DNA of 10,311 nt, taken from JBHJOF01 sp050330055. GTDB lineage: Bacteria; Pseudomonadota; Alphaproteobacteria; Kiloniellales; JAKSDN01. The position numbers and the translations under genes were made by a program. This document shows positions 1-6,577 of this stretch, piece by piece (the stretch's first letter is position 1; each line of letters opens with the position of its first letter). The notes under the pieces are model-generated. The model ran no database searches. It was not told the origin of the DNA and was given only the letters and a program-made list of their open reading frames with translations. Location of the stretch: the NCBI GenBank assembly GCA_050330055.1, contig JBHJOF010000283.1, positions 1-10,311 of the forward strand, written 5' to 3'.

Positions 1-1494
1 CTGGCTGCGGATCTTGCGGCGGAAATAGCCGCCCTGCAGCGGATGCACCTTCTCGTAGCGCATGCAGCCGGCGAACTGCAGGGTGTGGGCCCAGATGCGC
101 TCGGGCTTGTTGCCGCTGACCACGCAGCGCTTCATCAGCGTCTTCACGTGGTCGTCGGAATAGTAGAGGTCCCAGGCCCGGTTGTAGATGCCCTGCCACT
201 CGGCCTTGGACATCACGGCATGCCCGGTGCAGACGTGCTCCAGGTCGTAGATGTTCATGTCCGGGTCCATGGGGACGCCCTTGAGGGTGAGGGTCTGGTG
301 GTCCTCGGAGCCGGGCAGCGGCGTCAGGCAGAAGAACTCCAGGATGTCGATCGGCAGCTCGCGCTTGATGACCTCGATGTCGTGCGCGATGCGCTCCGGC
401 GTGTCAGCCGGGAAGCCCAGGATGTAGCCGGCGTAGGTGATTATCTGCTTGGCCCGCCAGGCCTGCAGCATCTTGCGGTACTCGGTGATGCGGTTCTGCC
501 GCTTCTTGGCCGCCATCAGGTTGTCGGGATTGATATTCTCCAGCCCGATGAAGACCCGGGCGACGCCGGCGCGCTTGGCCTTGTCGATGAAGTTCGGGAT
601 CTTGTGGCAGAGCGTGTCGACCTGGATGATGATCGAGAAGGGCAGGTTCATCTCCTCACGCAGGTCGCCCAGGCGGTCGAAGATCGCCTCCCAGTTCTTG
701 TTGCGCGCGAAGTTGTCGTCGGTGATGAACCAGCGATAGATGCCCTGCGCCACGTTGGTGCGCACCAGCTTCTCCACGTCGTCGGCGTCGCGGTAGCGCG
801 ACTTGCGGCCCTGCACGTTGATGATGGTGCAGAAAGAGCACTGGAAGGGGCAGCCGCGCCCGGCGTCGAAGCAGGCGATCGAGGCACCGTAGCGCTGCAC
901 CATCTCGACCGGCAGGAAGGGCGCAACCTCGTCCTGCAGGCCGGGCAGGTCGCTCATGTAGTTGTAAATCGGCTTCAGGCGGCGGTGATAGGCGTCCTGC
1001 AGGAACTCGCCCAGGCGGCCGCCCTCGGATTCGCCGGCGAAGAGCGTGATGCCGAGGTCGAGCGCCTCCTTCAGGTCTGCCGGCAGCTCCGGCAGCATGG
1101 CGATGCAGCCGCTGGCGTGGAAGCCGCCGATCGCCACCTGGATGCCCTTGGCGCGGAACTGGCGGGCAATGTCCATGGCGCGTGGGAACTGATTCGACTG
1201 CACGCCGACCAGGCAGACGACGCCCTGCGCCCCGGGGGCCGTCAGGCGGGCGACGATGTCCTCGACCGGCACGACGGTGTTGGTCTCGTCGTAGCCGTTG
1301 AGGACGATCTCGACGTCCTCGCCAAGCACCTTGCGCTCGATGGCGTCGAGCGCGATGCCGTAGATGCTGGACAGCGTGTTGGACGGCACCCATGCCTTCC
1401 ACCACTGGATCACGTAGCCGTCGTCGTCGTAGTGCGACGGCTTGATCAGTTCGACGTAGAAGGTCTGTTGTTGCCCGCTCGGCGACTCCGCCAT
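1..1494 (-). CDS. B12-binding-type radical SAM protein (C-terminus off the left edge)
   Basis: The frame is open for 498 codons from ATG at 1494 to base 1, so the 3' end is missing. Radical SAM enzymes use a [4Fe-4S] cluster to cleave S-adenosylmethionine and start radical chemistry. The cluster motif CPFQCSFC is visible with C215, C219 and C222. Other family-typical stretches are TDDNF (about 258-262) and YAGYILGFPAD (about 353-363). The first ~200 residues resemble the Rossmann-like B12-binding domain of such enzymes (GGFH at 123-126, then a GES motif), but the classical DxHxxG cobalamin motif is absent. The N-terminus carries a distinctive KPSHYDDDGYVIQWW stretch (18-32). The start is fixed because TGA lies in frame two codons upstream, and a G-rich Shine-Dalgarno precedes the ATG. 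The gene lies 133 bases downstream of the kinase gene on the same strand and may be co-transcribed with it. Family placement is firm; the substrate is unknown, and a methyltransferase or other B12-radical SAM reaction is only a guess. Confidence 0.88.
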   Translation of the reverse strand, partial: MAESPSGQQQTFYVELIKPSHYDDDGYVIQWWKAWVPSNTLSSIYGIALDAIERKVLGEDVEIVLNGYDETNTVVPVEDIVARLTAPGAQGVVCLVGVQSNQFPRAMDIARQFRAKGIQVAIGGFHASGCIAMLPELPADLKEALDLGITLFAGESEGGRLGEFLQDAYHRRLKPIYNYMSDLPGLQDEVAPFLPVEMVQRYGASIACFDAGRGCPFQCSFCTIINVQGRKSRYRDADDVEKLVRTNVAQGIYRWFITDDNFARNKNWEAIFDRLGDLREEMNLPFSIIIQVDTLCHKIPNFIDKAKRAGVARVFIGLENINPDNLMAAKKRQNRITEYRKMLQAWRAKQIITYAGYILGFPADTPERIAHDIEVIKRELPIDILEFFCLTPLPGSEDHQTLTLKGVPMDPDMNIYDLEHVCTGHAVMSKAEWQGIYNRAWDLYYSDDHVKTLMKRCVVSGNKPERIWAHTLQFAGCMRYEKVHPLQGGYFRRKIRSQ

Positions 1495-1497
1495 GCC

Positions 1498-1508
1498 TCA
1501 CCCCCCCC
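1498..1508 (-). promoter_or_regulatory. Ribosome binding site made of a G8 run
   Basis: On the minus strand the radical SAM start is preceded by eight G residues followed by TGAGGC and then ATG. GGGGGTGA differs by one base from the ideal GGAGGTGA, and the G-core sits 6 bases from the start codon. The TGA also closes the frame upstream, which fixes the start. Confidence 0.6.
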
Positions 1509-1535
1509 GGAGCAGCGTCGATCCGGCGCCCCTCG

Positions 1536-1569
1536 AGCGCTTGTGCGGCCCAGTTTGCCGCAGCGCGCT
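1536..1569. other. Stem-loop between kinase and radical SAM genes
   Basis: TGCGGC (1544-1549) pairs perfectly with GCCGCA (1557-1562) around a 7-base loop. An outer AGCGC (1536-1540) pairs with GCGCT (1565-1569) across a small internal loop. Read on the plus strand the stem is followed by a T-rich run (TTTGCTTTT), which resembles a weak terminator for antisense transcription. Read on the minus strand it would be a structured leader of the radical SAM gene with an A-rich 5' flank. The pairing is visible; the role is inferred. Confidence 0.4.
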
Positions 1570-1627
1570 TTTGCTTTTCAGGCCGTCCTGGCCCCTTCGC
1601 ACTAACCTTTTTAGCGGAAGGCGTCAA

Positions 1628-3727
1628 TCACCTTGGGCCGGTGAAGTCGAGCACCTGGCGCACCTTGCGCGCCAAGTCCTCGCGCCGGAACGGCTTTTGC
1701 AGCAGGGTCGCGCCGCTTTCCATGCGCCCGCCGTTGAGCAGGGCACTTTCGGCGTAGCCCGACATGAAGAGCACCTTGAGCCCCGGGTCGCGCCGCCTCA
1801 GCTCCTTGGCCAGGGCACAGCCGTTCAAGGGGCCAGGCAGAACGGCGTCGGTTAGCAGCAGGTCGAAATCCTGAGCGCTGTCGAAGGCGGCGATCGCCTC
1901 GACGCCGTGCTCGGCCGGCGTGACGCGGTAGCCCAGGCCGTCAAGCAGCCTGACCGTCATGGCGCGCAGGTCCGAGTCGTCTTCGACCAGCAGGATCTTC
2001 TCCCTGTCGCCGAGCGTTGCCGCCAGCGGTACGGGGCTAGCCTGGTGCACCGCCTTGCAGCGTCTGGCGCGGGGCAGATAGAGCTTGAAGGTCGTGCCCT
2101 GTCCGAGCTCACTGTAGACCGAGATGTGGCCGCCCGACTGCTTGACGAAGCCATAGACCATGCTGAGGCCGAGGCCGCTGCCCTCGCCCACGCCCTTGGT
2201 GGTGAAGAAGGGCTCGTAGATGTGCGGCAGGACGTCCTCGGCAATGCCCTGTCCCGTGTCACTGACGGCTATCATGACGTACTGGCCAGCCCGCACTTCC
2301 GCCGTTCGCGCCGCATAGGCCTCATCGAGAGTTGCGTTCCCCGTTTCGATGGTCAATTGGCCGCCACTCGGCATCGCGTCGCGCGCATTGATGGCGAGAT
2401 TGAGCAGGGCGTTCTCGAGCTGCGAGGGGTCGGCTTCGCAGAGCCAGAGCTCATCGCCGGCGACAATCGAGACCTGCGTCTGCTCGCCCAAGGTTCTGCG
2501 CAACAGATTGTTCATGCCCTCAATCAACTCGTTGCCATTGATCTCCCGGGGCGCCAGGGTCTGCTTGCGCGAGAAGGCGAGCAGGCGCTGCGTCAGAGTG
2601 GCGCCACGCTCGGCGGCGGCGATCGCCGAATCTAGCAACTCGCGGTGCGGATGATCCGCCGGCAGCTCATCCATGACGAGGTCCAGGTTGCCCAGAACGA
2701 TGGCGAGCAGATTGTTGAAGTCGTGCGCGACGCCCCCGGTCAGCTTGCCGACGGTTTCAAGTCTCTGTGCCTGCTGTAGTTTCTCCTCGGCTGACTTACG
2801 CTGGGTGATGTCGGTCAGCCTGACCACCACACTGTTGTCGGGCAGAACCTGATTGCTCGCGGCGTACCAGCGATCGCCACGCTTCACCTCTATGGGCTCA
2901 TCCATGGCGCGGTGCAGGTCCATGCGCCATGCGATCCAGTCATCTTCTTTCCCCGCTGGAATGTTGGATTCGCCGGAATGGGCAAAGCGGGTGACGACTT
3001 CCCTGAAGGTGACGCCCGGCGCCAGGCCCTCCGCCGCCTTGCCCGCCAGGTCGCGATAGGCGCTGTTACAGATCACAAAGCGGTCGTCCTTGTCCCACAG
3101 CGCAACGCCCTCGGACAGATTCTCCATGACATAGACGAAGCGCTCCCGCGCCTCGCGCTCGGCGGTTACGTCGCGTCCTGAGCCGCGATAGCCTTGGAAA
3201 TTGCCCTTCTCGTCGAAAAACGGCACGCCGCTGGCCGCTATCCAATGCTGCTTACCATCGGGCGTCGTCATCGAATACTGGAAGTCGCGAAAAGGCTCCC
3301 TTCGCTCGATGGTCGGCATGTGCGCTCGCCAGTGTTCATCGGGTTCGTCCATGCCGATGATTTCCAGCGGCGTCTTGCCGATGAATTGCTCCGGGTCCAA
3401 TCCGAAGCGCGTGCCAAGACCATCGGCCTGGGTAATCCGCCAGTCCGCGTCGGCCTCCCAATACCAGTCGGCCGCAGCGGCGGCAAAATCGCGGAATTGG
3501 CCTTCGCTTTTGTGGATCGCCCGTTTCAAGCGCCGCTGCTCGCGGATGCTCCAGCCAAGAGCGAAGACGGCGCCGATCAGACCGATCAAAGCCCCAAGCA
3601 GGAGCGGCGCCGGAATGGAAACATCGGACTGCAGCGTAAGCGCTTCGCTCGCCTGCGCGACACCCATCGCGGCGCCCGCCAGGTAAAGCGTGAGCAAGAC
3701 TGGAAAACTAACGCGACGGGCTATCAT
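1628..3727 (-). CDS. Membrane-bound PAS-PAS hybrid sensor histidine kinase
   Basis: This 699-aa hybrid kinase should autophosphorylate on His and pass the phosphate to its own receiver domain. Order: hydrophobic N-terminus (about 8-26, signal peptide or first membrane helix), a very short periplasmic stretch, membrane helix (about 41-61), PAS 1 (about 75-195), PAS 2 (about 200-308), HisKA with phospho-acceptor H335 in VAHDFNN, HATPase_c with N-box N443/N447, G1 box DTGQG (490-494) and G2 box GSGLGLS (516-522), then a C-terminal REC domain with acidic pair D583/D584, phospho-acceptor D627, S656 and K678. All key residues are present, so it should be active. With almost no periplasmic domain, the signal is probably read by the PAS domains in the cytoplasm or membrane. 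No Hpt domain or separate response regulator lies nearby, so the output partner is unknown. The start ATG at 3727 has a modest AGAG-type ribosome site and sits in the right place for the N-terminal hydrophobic segment. Confidence 0.93.
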   Translation of the reverse strand: MIARRVSFPVLLTLYLAGAAMGVAQASEALTLQSDVSIPAPLLLGALIGLIGAVFALGWSIREQRRLKRAIHKSEGQFRDFAAAAADWYWEADADWRITQADGLGTRFGLDPEQFIGKTPLEIIGMDEPDEHWRAHMPTIERREPFRDFQYSMTTPDGKQHWIAASGVPFFDEKGNFQGYRGSGRDVTAEREARERFVYVMENLSEGVALWDKDDRFVICNSAYRDLAGKAAEGLAPGVTFREVVTRFAHSGESNIPAGKEDDWIAWRMDLHRAMDEPIEVKRGDRWYAASNQVLPDNSVVVRLTDITQRKSAEEKLQQAQRLETVGKLTGGVAHDFNNLLAIVLGNLDLVMDELPADHPHRELLDSAIAAAERGATLTQRLLAFSRKQTLAPREINGNELIEGMNNLLRRTLGEQTQVSIVAGDELWLCEADPSQLENALLNLAINARDAMPSGGQLTIETGNATLDEAYAARTAEVRAGQYVMIAVSDTGQGIAEDVLPHIYEPFFTTKGVGEGSGLGLSMVYGFVKQSGGHISVYSELGQGTTFKLYLPRARRCKAVHQASPVPLAATLGDREKILLVEDDSDLRAMTVRLLDGLGYRVTPAEHGVEAIAAFDSAQDFDLLLTDAVLPGPLNGCALAKELRRRDPGLKVLFMSGYAESALLNGGRMESGATLLQKPFRREDLARKVRQVLDFTGPR

Positions 3728-3918
3728 GAAATCTCTAGGACCGACGTCTTTCCCAGGTCGGGGGTTCTATCCGATCTGAAGCAATAATACTAAAGAAATT
3801 GTATAGGCCGTTCGCTCGAAGACGAGCGCCTAGTCTCAGCGGGCGAGCGGGCTGCGTGTTTAGACTGCTGGTTGTCGGCGGGTCGGGGTTCCTGAATGGG
3901 ACCGCTCCTGCGCTGGGC
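3728..3918. other. Intergenic gap with hairpin and AT-rich island before the kinase
   Basis: This 191-base gap separates the acyltransferase stop from the kinase start. It holds a perfect 6-bp hairpin, CGCTCG (3813-3818) and CGAGCG (3823-3828) with a 4-base loop and no T-run on either side. Next to it at 3782-3805 is an AT-rich island that stands out in this GC-rich DNA. On the minus strand the island contains -10-like hexamers TACAAT and TATTAT, but I see no good -35 at a proper spacing. It is the likely kinase promoter region; no exact promoter can be assigned. Confidence 0.35.
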
Positions 3919-5094
3919 CTAGCACTGGCGGTAGGGCGAGTGCGCGGCGAGCAAAGCCTTTTCTTGCGCGATGGCGGCCCGCTCGCGCTCGAGGAAGTGG
4001 GCGACGGCGTCGGCCAGCCCGCGGTCGCTAATCAGGTGGGCGCTATAGGTTTCGGCCGGCAGATAGCCGCGCTGGATCTTGTGCTCGCCCTGCGCCCCGG
4101 CCTCGACCCGCCCCAGGCCGTGCTGGATCGCGTAGTCGATCGCCTGATAGTAGCAGAGCTCGAAGTGCAGGAACCTGAAGCGGCCGAGACAGCCCCAGTT
4201 GCGGCCATAAAGCGCGTCATCGCCCTTGAGGTTGAGCGCGCCTGCGACCGGCTGGCCCTCCTGCTCCGCCACGATCAGCACCACCGCGTCCGTCATGGTC
4301 TCGCCGAGCCGGGTGAAGAAGGCCCGGTTCAGATAGGCCTGGCCCCACTTGCGGTCGGAGGTCGCCCGGTAAAAGCGGTAGAAAGCGTCCCAGTGGCGCG
4401 GCTCGATGGCGGCGCCGGTGAGCGCCTTTATGACCAGGCCGCTTGCCGTGGCGTCGCGGCGCTCGCGCTTGATTGCCTTGCGCTTGCGCGCGGCGAGGTC
4501 GCCCAAGAAGTCGTCGAAGCTGCCATAGCCGCGGTTTCGCCAGTGGTACTGCAGGCCGACGCGCTGCAGGAAGCCGGCCGTGCCGAAACGCTGCCATTCT
4601 GCTTCCTGCGGGAAGGTCACGTGCAGGGAGGAGACCTGGTGCTGCCGCGCAAGCTCGGCCATGCCGGCGATCAGCGTGTTGGCGACCTGTTCCTGGTTGG
4701 CCTCGGGATGGACCAGCAGGCGAGGGCTGGTCACGGGCGTGAAGGGCACGCAGCCCTGCAGCTTGGGATAGTAGCGTCCGCCGGCCCGCTCGTAGGCGTC
4801 GGCCCAGGACCAGTCGAATACGTACTCTCCGTAGGAATGGCTTTTCAGGTAGAGCGGCGCCGCGCCGATCAGCCGGCCGCAGGGCTCGCGCAGCAGCAGG
4901 TGCTGCGGCAGCCAGCCGGTCTTGCGCGAGACCGAGCCGCTTTCCTCCAGGGCCAGCAAGAAGGCATGGCGCACGAAAGGCACCGTCTGGCCGGCGCAGG
5001 CGTCCCATTCGTCCGCCGAGACCTCGGCGATGCGCTCGGTCACTCTGACGGCGATGGCGTCGCGTCCGTCGGGCATGGCTAAGATATAGGGCAT
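3919..5094 (-). CDS. FemAB-like / GNAT-fold acyltransferase (DUF482, PF04339 type)
   Basis: The 391-aa product matches, from memory, the alphaproteobacterial family annotated as GNAT N-acetyltransferase or 'peptidoglycan biosynthesis/recognition' (PF04339), related in fold to FemAB aminoacyl transferases. Family-typical stretches are SYGEYVFDWSWADAYERAGG (87-106), a basic run RKRKAIKRERR (203-213), GRNWGC (297-302) and GAQGEHKIQRGYLP (333-346). Length is normal for the family. There is no signal peptide, so it should act in the cytoplasm. The acyl donor and acceptor are unknown and the peptidoglycan link is only a family label. Start choice: ATG 5094 gives 391 aa and ATG 5076 gives 385 aa. 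Neither has a good Shine-Dalgarno. TATATC lies 6 bases before the 5076 ATG, where a -10 box would sit for a leaderless message. The frame is open further upstream to 5373, but that part overlaps the divergent gene and has no family similarity. The gene is divergent from the exported-protein gene. Confidence 0.88.
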   Translation of the reverse strand: MPYILAMPDGRDAIAVRVTERIAEVSADEWDACAGQTVPFVRHAFLLALEESGSVSRKTGWLPQHLLLREPCGRLIGAAPLYLKSHSYGEYVFDWSWADAYERAGGRYYPKLQGCVPFTPVTSPRLLVHPEANQEQVANTLIAGMAELARQHQVSSLHVTFPQEAEWQRFGTAGFLQRVGLQYHWRNRGYGSFDDFLGDLAARKRKAIKRERRDATASGLVIKALTGAAIEPRHWDAFYRFYRATSDRKWGQAYLNRAFFTRLGETMTDAVVLIVAEQEGQPVAGALNLKGDDALYGRNWGCLGRFRFLHFELCYYQAIDYAIQHGLGRVEAGAQGEHKIQRGYLPAETYSAHLISDRGLADAVAHFLERERAAIAQEKALLAAHSPYRQC

Positions 5095-5160
5095 GGGCCG
5101 GGCTTTGGCGGCCCCTTTTGTGGCGCTTGCCGACGGGCGGCACGGACGGGCGGCGCGGAT

Positions 5161-5189
5161 TGGACAGATCGGCGCCGAGCCCCTAGACT
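5161..5189 (+). promoter_or_regulatory. Predicted sigma-70-type promoter for the exported protein gene
   Basis: TGGACA (5161-5166, five of six to TTGACA) and TAGACT (5184-5189, four of six to TATAAT) are spaced by exactly 17 bases. The start of transcription would fall near 5196, giving a leader of about 50 bases before the ATG at 5246. Position and spacing fit; there is no experimental support. Confidence 0.45.
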
Positions 5190-5197
5190 CGCTTTTC

Positions 5198-5221
5198 CGG
5201 TGGATCGGACCCGATCCGCCG
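5198..5221. repeat. Near-perfect inverted repeat in the leader of the exported protein gene
   Basis: CGGTGGATCGG (5198-5208) is mirrored by CCGATCCGCCG (5211-5221). All 11 pairs form if one G-T (G-U in RNA) pair is allowed, and the inner GGATCGG-AC-CCGATCC is perfect. It lies just after the predicted transcription start and ends about 12 bases before the ribosome site. It could be a repressor operator or a leader hairpin. Confidence 0.6.
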
Positions 5222-5233
5222 AAGCAGCAGGCA

Positions 5234-5239
5234 AGAGGG
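5234..5239 (+). promoter_or_regulatory. Ribosome binding site that fixes the start at 5246
   Basis: AGAGGG lies 6 bases before ATG 5246. This start puts a signal peptide at the very N-terminus. The in-frame ATG at 5093 has no comparable site and would bury the signal peptide at residue 52. Confidence 0.7.
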
Positions 5240-5245
5240 CGCGCC

Positions 5246-5875
5246 ATGCGCCACGTCATACCAGCCGCCGCACTTCTCGTCGTGGCCGCCCCGGTGCTGG
5301 CCGGGGAGGCACTGCCGGCGTTTCGCGCCTCCTTCAGCGCCGATGCGGTGGTCGAGGTCGGCGGTGAGCGCATTGTCCACCGGGTCTATCACGCCGCGGG
5401 GCTGGAAAGGCAGGAGATGCTGGTTGACGGCCTGCCGCAGGTGACCATCCTGCGACCCGACCTGGACCGCGCCTTCGTGATTCAACCCGGGCTGGACGAC
5501 TACCTGGAGCTGCCGCTCGACGAGGCGACCCTGGTGCCGGGGCTGCACGATCTGGAGAACTACGAGGTCGAGGCCCTCGGCGCTGCCCGCGAGGGCGGCG
5601 AGGCGGTCACCCGCTACCGCCTGTCGAGGCAGGACGAGGAACAATCCCTGGAGCTCCAGGCCTGGCTGACCGAGGACGGCATCATCATGCGCCTCGAAGG
5701 CGAGATGACCTTCGAGGGCACGCCGGAGCACATCCTCCTGATCCGCCGCGACGTGCAGCGGGGCGAGCAGGACCCAGTGCTGTTCGAGCCCGAGGCCGCG
5801 CGGGCGTCAATTTCAGGCGGACGGGAGCTGGAGATGCCCGAGTTCCCGCGCAACCTCGGCGAGGCCGCGCAGTAG
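5246..5875 (+). CDS. Exported protein, DUF4412-like / LolA-like fold
   Basis: The 209-aa product starts with a clear Sec signal peptide: MRH, a hydrophobic core (residues 4-18), and a likely cleavage after VLA (A19). The mature part begins with a beta-rich pattern, FSADAVVEVGGERIVHRVYH (30-49), then a QVTILRPDLDRAFVIQP stretch (65-81) and a DDYLELPLDEA segment (84-94). This recalls periplasmic DUF4412 proteins, which share the lipoprotein-carrier (LolA-like) curved sheet, but the match is from memory and moderate. There is no lipobox Cys, so it should be soluble in the periplasm. The ligand is unknown; a hydrophobic ligand would be an inference from fold only. The gene stands alone on the plus strand, with its own promoter and leader palindrome. 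It ends 22 bases before the convergent RidA stop. Confidence 0.8.
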   Translation: MRHVIPAAALLVVAAPVLAGEALPAFRASFSADAVVEVGGERIVHRVYHAAGLERQEMLVDGLPQVTILRPDLDRAFVIQPGLDDYLELPLDEATLVPGLHDLENYEVEALGAAREGGEAVTRYRLSRQDEEQSLELQAWLTEDGIIMRLEGEMTFEGTPEHILLIRRDVQRGEQDPVLFEPEAARASISGGRELEMPEFPRNLGEAAQ

Positions 5876-5878
5876 GCC

Positions 5879-5897
5879 GGCCCGACGAGAGTCGGCC
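5879..5897. terminator. Hairpin filling the convergent gap
   Basis: CCGAC (5882-5886) pairs with GTCGG (5891-5895) around GAGA. Two further G-C pairs (5879-5880 with 5896-5897) form across a bulged C. The hairpin occupies nearly all of the 22 bases between two converging stop codons, so it may end transcription in both directions, but neither side has a T-run. Confidence 0.35.
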
Positions 5898-6365
5898 TCA
5901 GCCGATCTCGGCGATCGCATCGACCTCGACCGACACGCCGACCGGCAGCGCCCCGGCCGAGACAGCCGCGCGACAATGCTTGCCCTTGTCGCCGAAGACC
6001 TCGACCATCAGGTCGGAGGCGCCGTTGACCACCTTCGGCTGGTCCTTGAAGTCGGGTGTCGAGTTGACGAAGCCGCCCAGCCTGACGATCCGCTGCACCT
6101 TGTCGAGATCGCCGCCGCAGGCCGCCTTGAGCTGGCTGATGATGTTGATGGCGCAGACCCGGGCCGCCTGGTAGGCCTCGTCGACCGAGAGATCGGCGCC
6201 GACCTTGCCCTGGTACTTGAATTCGCCGCCGACGACCGGCACCTGGCCCGACACGAAGCAGAGCTTGCCGCTCATGACATAGCCCACGTAGTTGGCGACC
6301 GGTGCCGCCGCCTGCGGGATCTCGATGCCCAGTTCCTTGAGACGCGCGTCGATCTTGCCGGCCAT
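5898..6365 (-). CDS. RidA family protein (YjgF/YER057c/UK114)
   Basis: RidA proteins hydrolyse reactive enamine/imine intermediates released by PLP enzymes, which protects other PLP enzymes. They act as cytoplasmic trimers with active sites between subunits. The 155-aa product shows the family pattern: LCFVSGQVP (35-43), DEAYQAARVCAINIISQLK (62-80), and a C-terminal HCRAAVSAGALPVGVSVEVD (130-149) in which R132 corresponds to the carboxylate-binding Arg of RidA. It is longer than the ~130-aa E. coli RidA because of an N-terminal helix (KIDARLKELG), typical of the subgroup in alphaproteobacteria; members of that subgroup may differ in activity, so I give no gene symbol. ATG 6365 has a good ribosome site (GGGAG, 5 bases upstream). 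It lies about 180 bases beyond the terminator of the nrdJ unit and so probably has its own promoter. Confidence 0.92.
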   Translation of the reverse strand: MAGKIDARLKELGIEIPQAAAPVANYVGYVMSGKLCFVSGQVPVVGGEFKYQGKVGADLSVDEAYQAARVCAINIISQLKAACGGDLDKVQRIVRLGGFVNSTPDFKDQPKVVNGASDLMVEVFGDKGKHCRAAVSAGALPVGVSVEVDAIAEIG

Positions 6366-6418
6366 GGCTTCTCCCTCTCTCGCTTGCTTGGACGCCCCTG
6401 CGGGCTTGGCGGCGGCAC

Positions 6419-6446
6419 CTTAGACGCGCTGCCGGCCCGGCGACAA
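6419..6446 (-). promoter_or_regulatory. Possible promoter of the RidA gene
   Basis: On the minus strand TTGTCG (6446-6441) and TCTAAG (6424-6419) are separated by 16 bases. Each matches the sigma-70 hexamers at about four positions. The start of transcription would be near 6412, roughly 47 bases before the ATG. It is weak but well placed, downstream of the terminator of the preceding unit. Confidence 0.3.
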
Positions 6447-6545
6447 GCCTTGCGACATACCCAGTGGACGGCCGGGGGAGCGACCCGTCGGCACTCGATT
6501 GCGCGCTGAAGCGCGGAGTTAACGGGGTTGGGGTACAAGGGCGGG

Positions 6546-6577
6546 AAAAAATCGGGGCGGGCCACCGAACCGCCCCG
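6546..6577 (-). terminator. Rho-independent terminator of the nrdJ-DUF2188 unit
   Basis: On the minus strand, CGGGGCGG (6577-6570) pairs perfectly over 8 bp with CCGCCCCG (6560-6553) around a 9-base loop. It is followed by one A and six T residues (6551-6546). This is the classical intrinsic terminator layout and the clearest in the window. It lies 186 bases past the DUF2188 stop and would end the transcript coming from nrdJ. Confidence 0.85.

Noticed and set aside
43..1605. 520-codon open frame on the plus strand
   Set aside because: It is the exact antisense of the radical SAM gene, in the mirrored codon register. Strong G/C third-position bias removes stop codons there. The protein is a compositional shadow with no recognisable motif.
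656..1627. Possible N-terminal extension of the radical SAM protein joined by a frameshift at the G8 run
   Set aside because: TGA is in frame immediately before GGC-ATG, downstream of the G run, so no change in run length can fuse the upstream frame to the gene.
5093..5245. Upstream ATG at 5093 for the exported protein
   Set aside because: It would place the signal peptide at residue 52, overlaps the predicted promoter and palindrome, and lacks the AGAGGG site present before 5246.
5095..5373. N-terminal extension of the acyltransferase up to 5373 (484 aa in total)
   Set aside because: The extra 93 residues lie antisense to the promoter, leader and signal peptide of the divergent gene, are low-complexity, and exceed the family's usual length.
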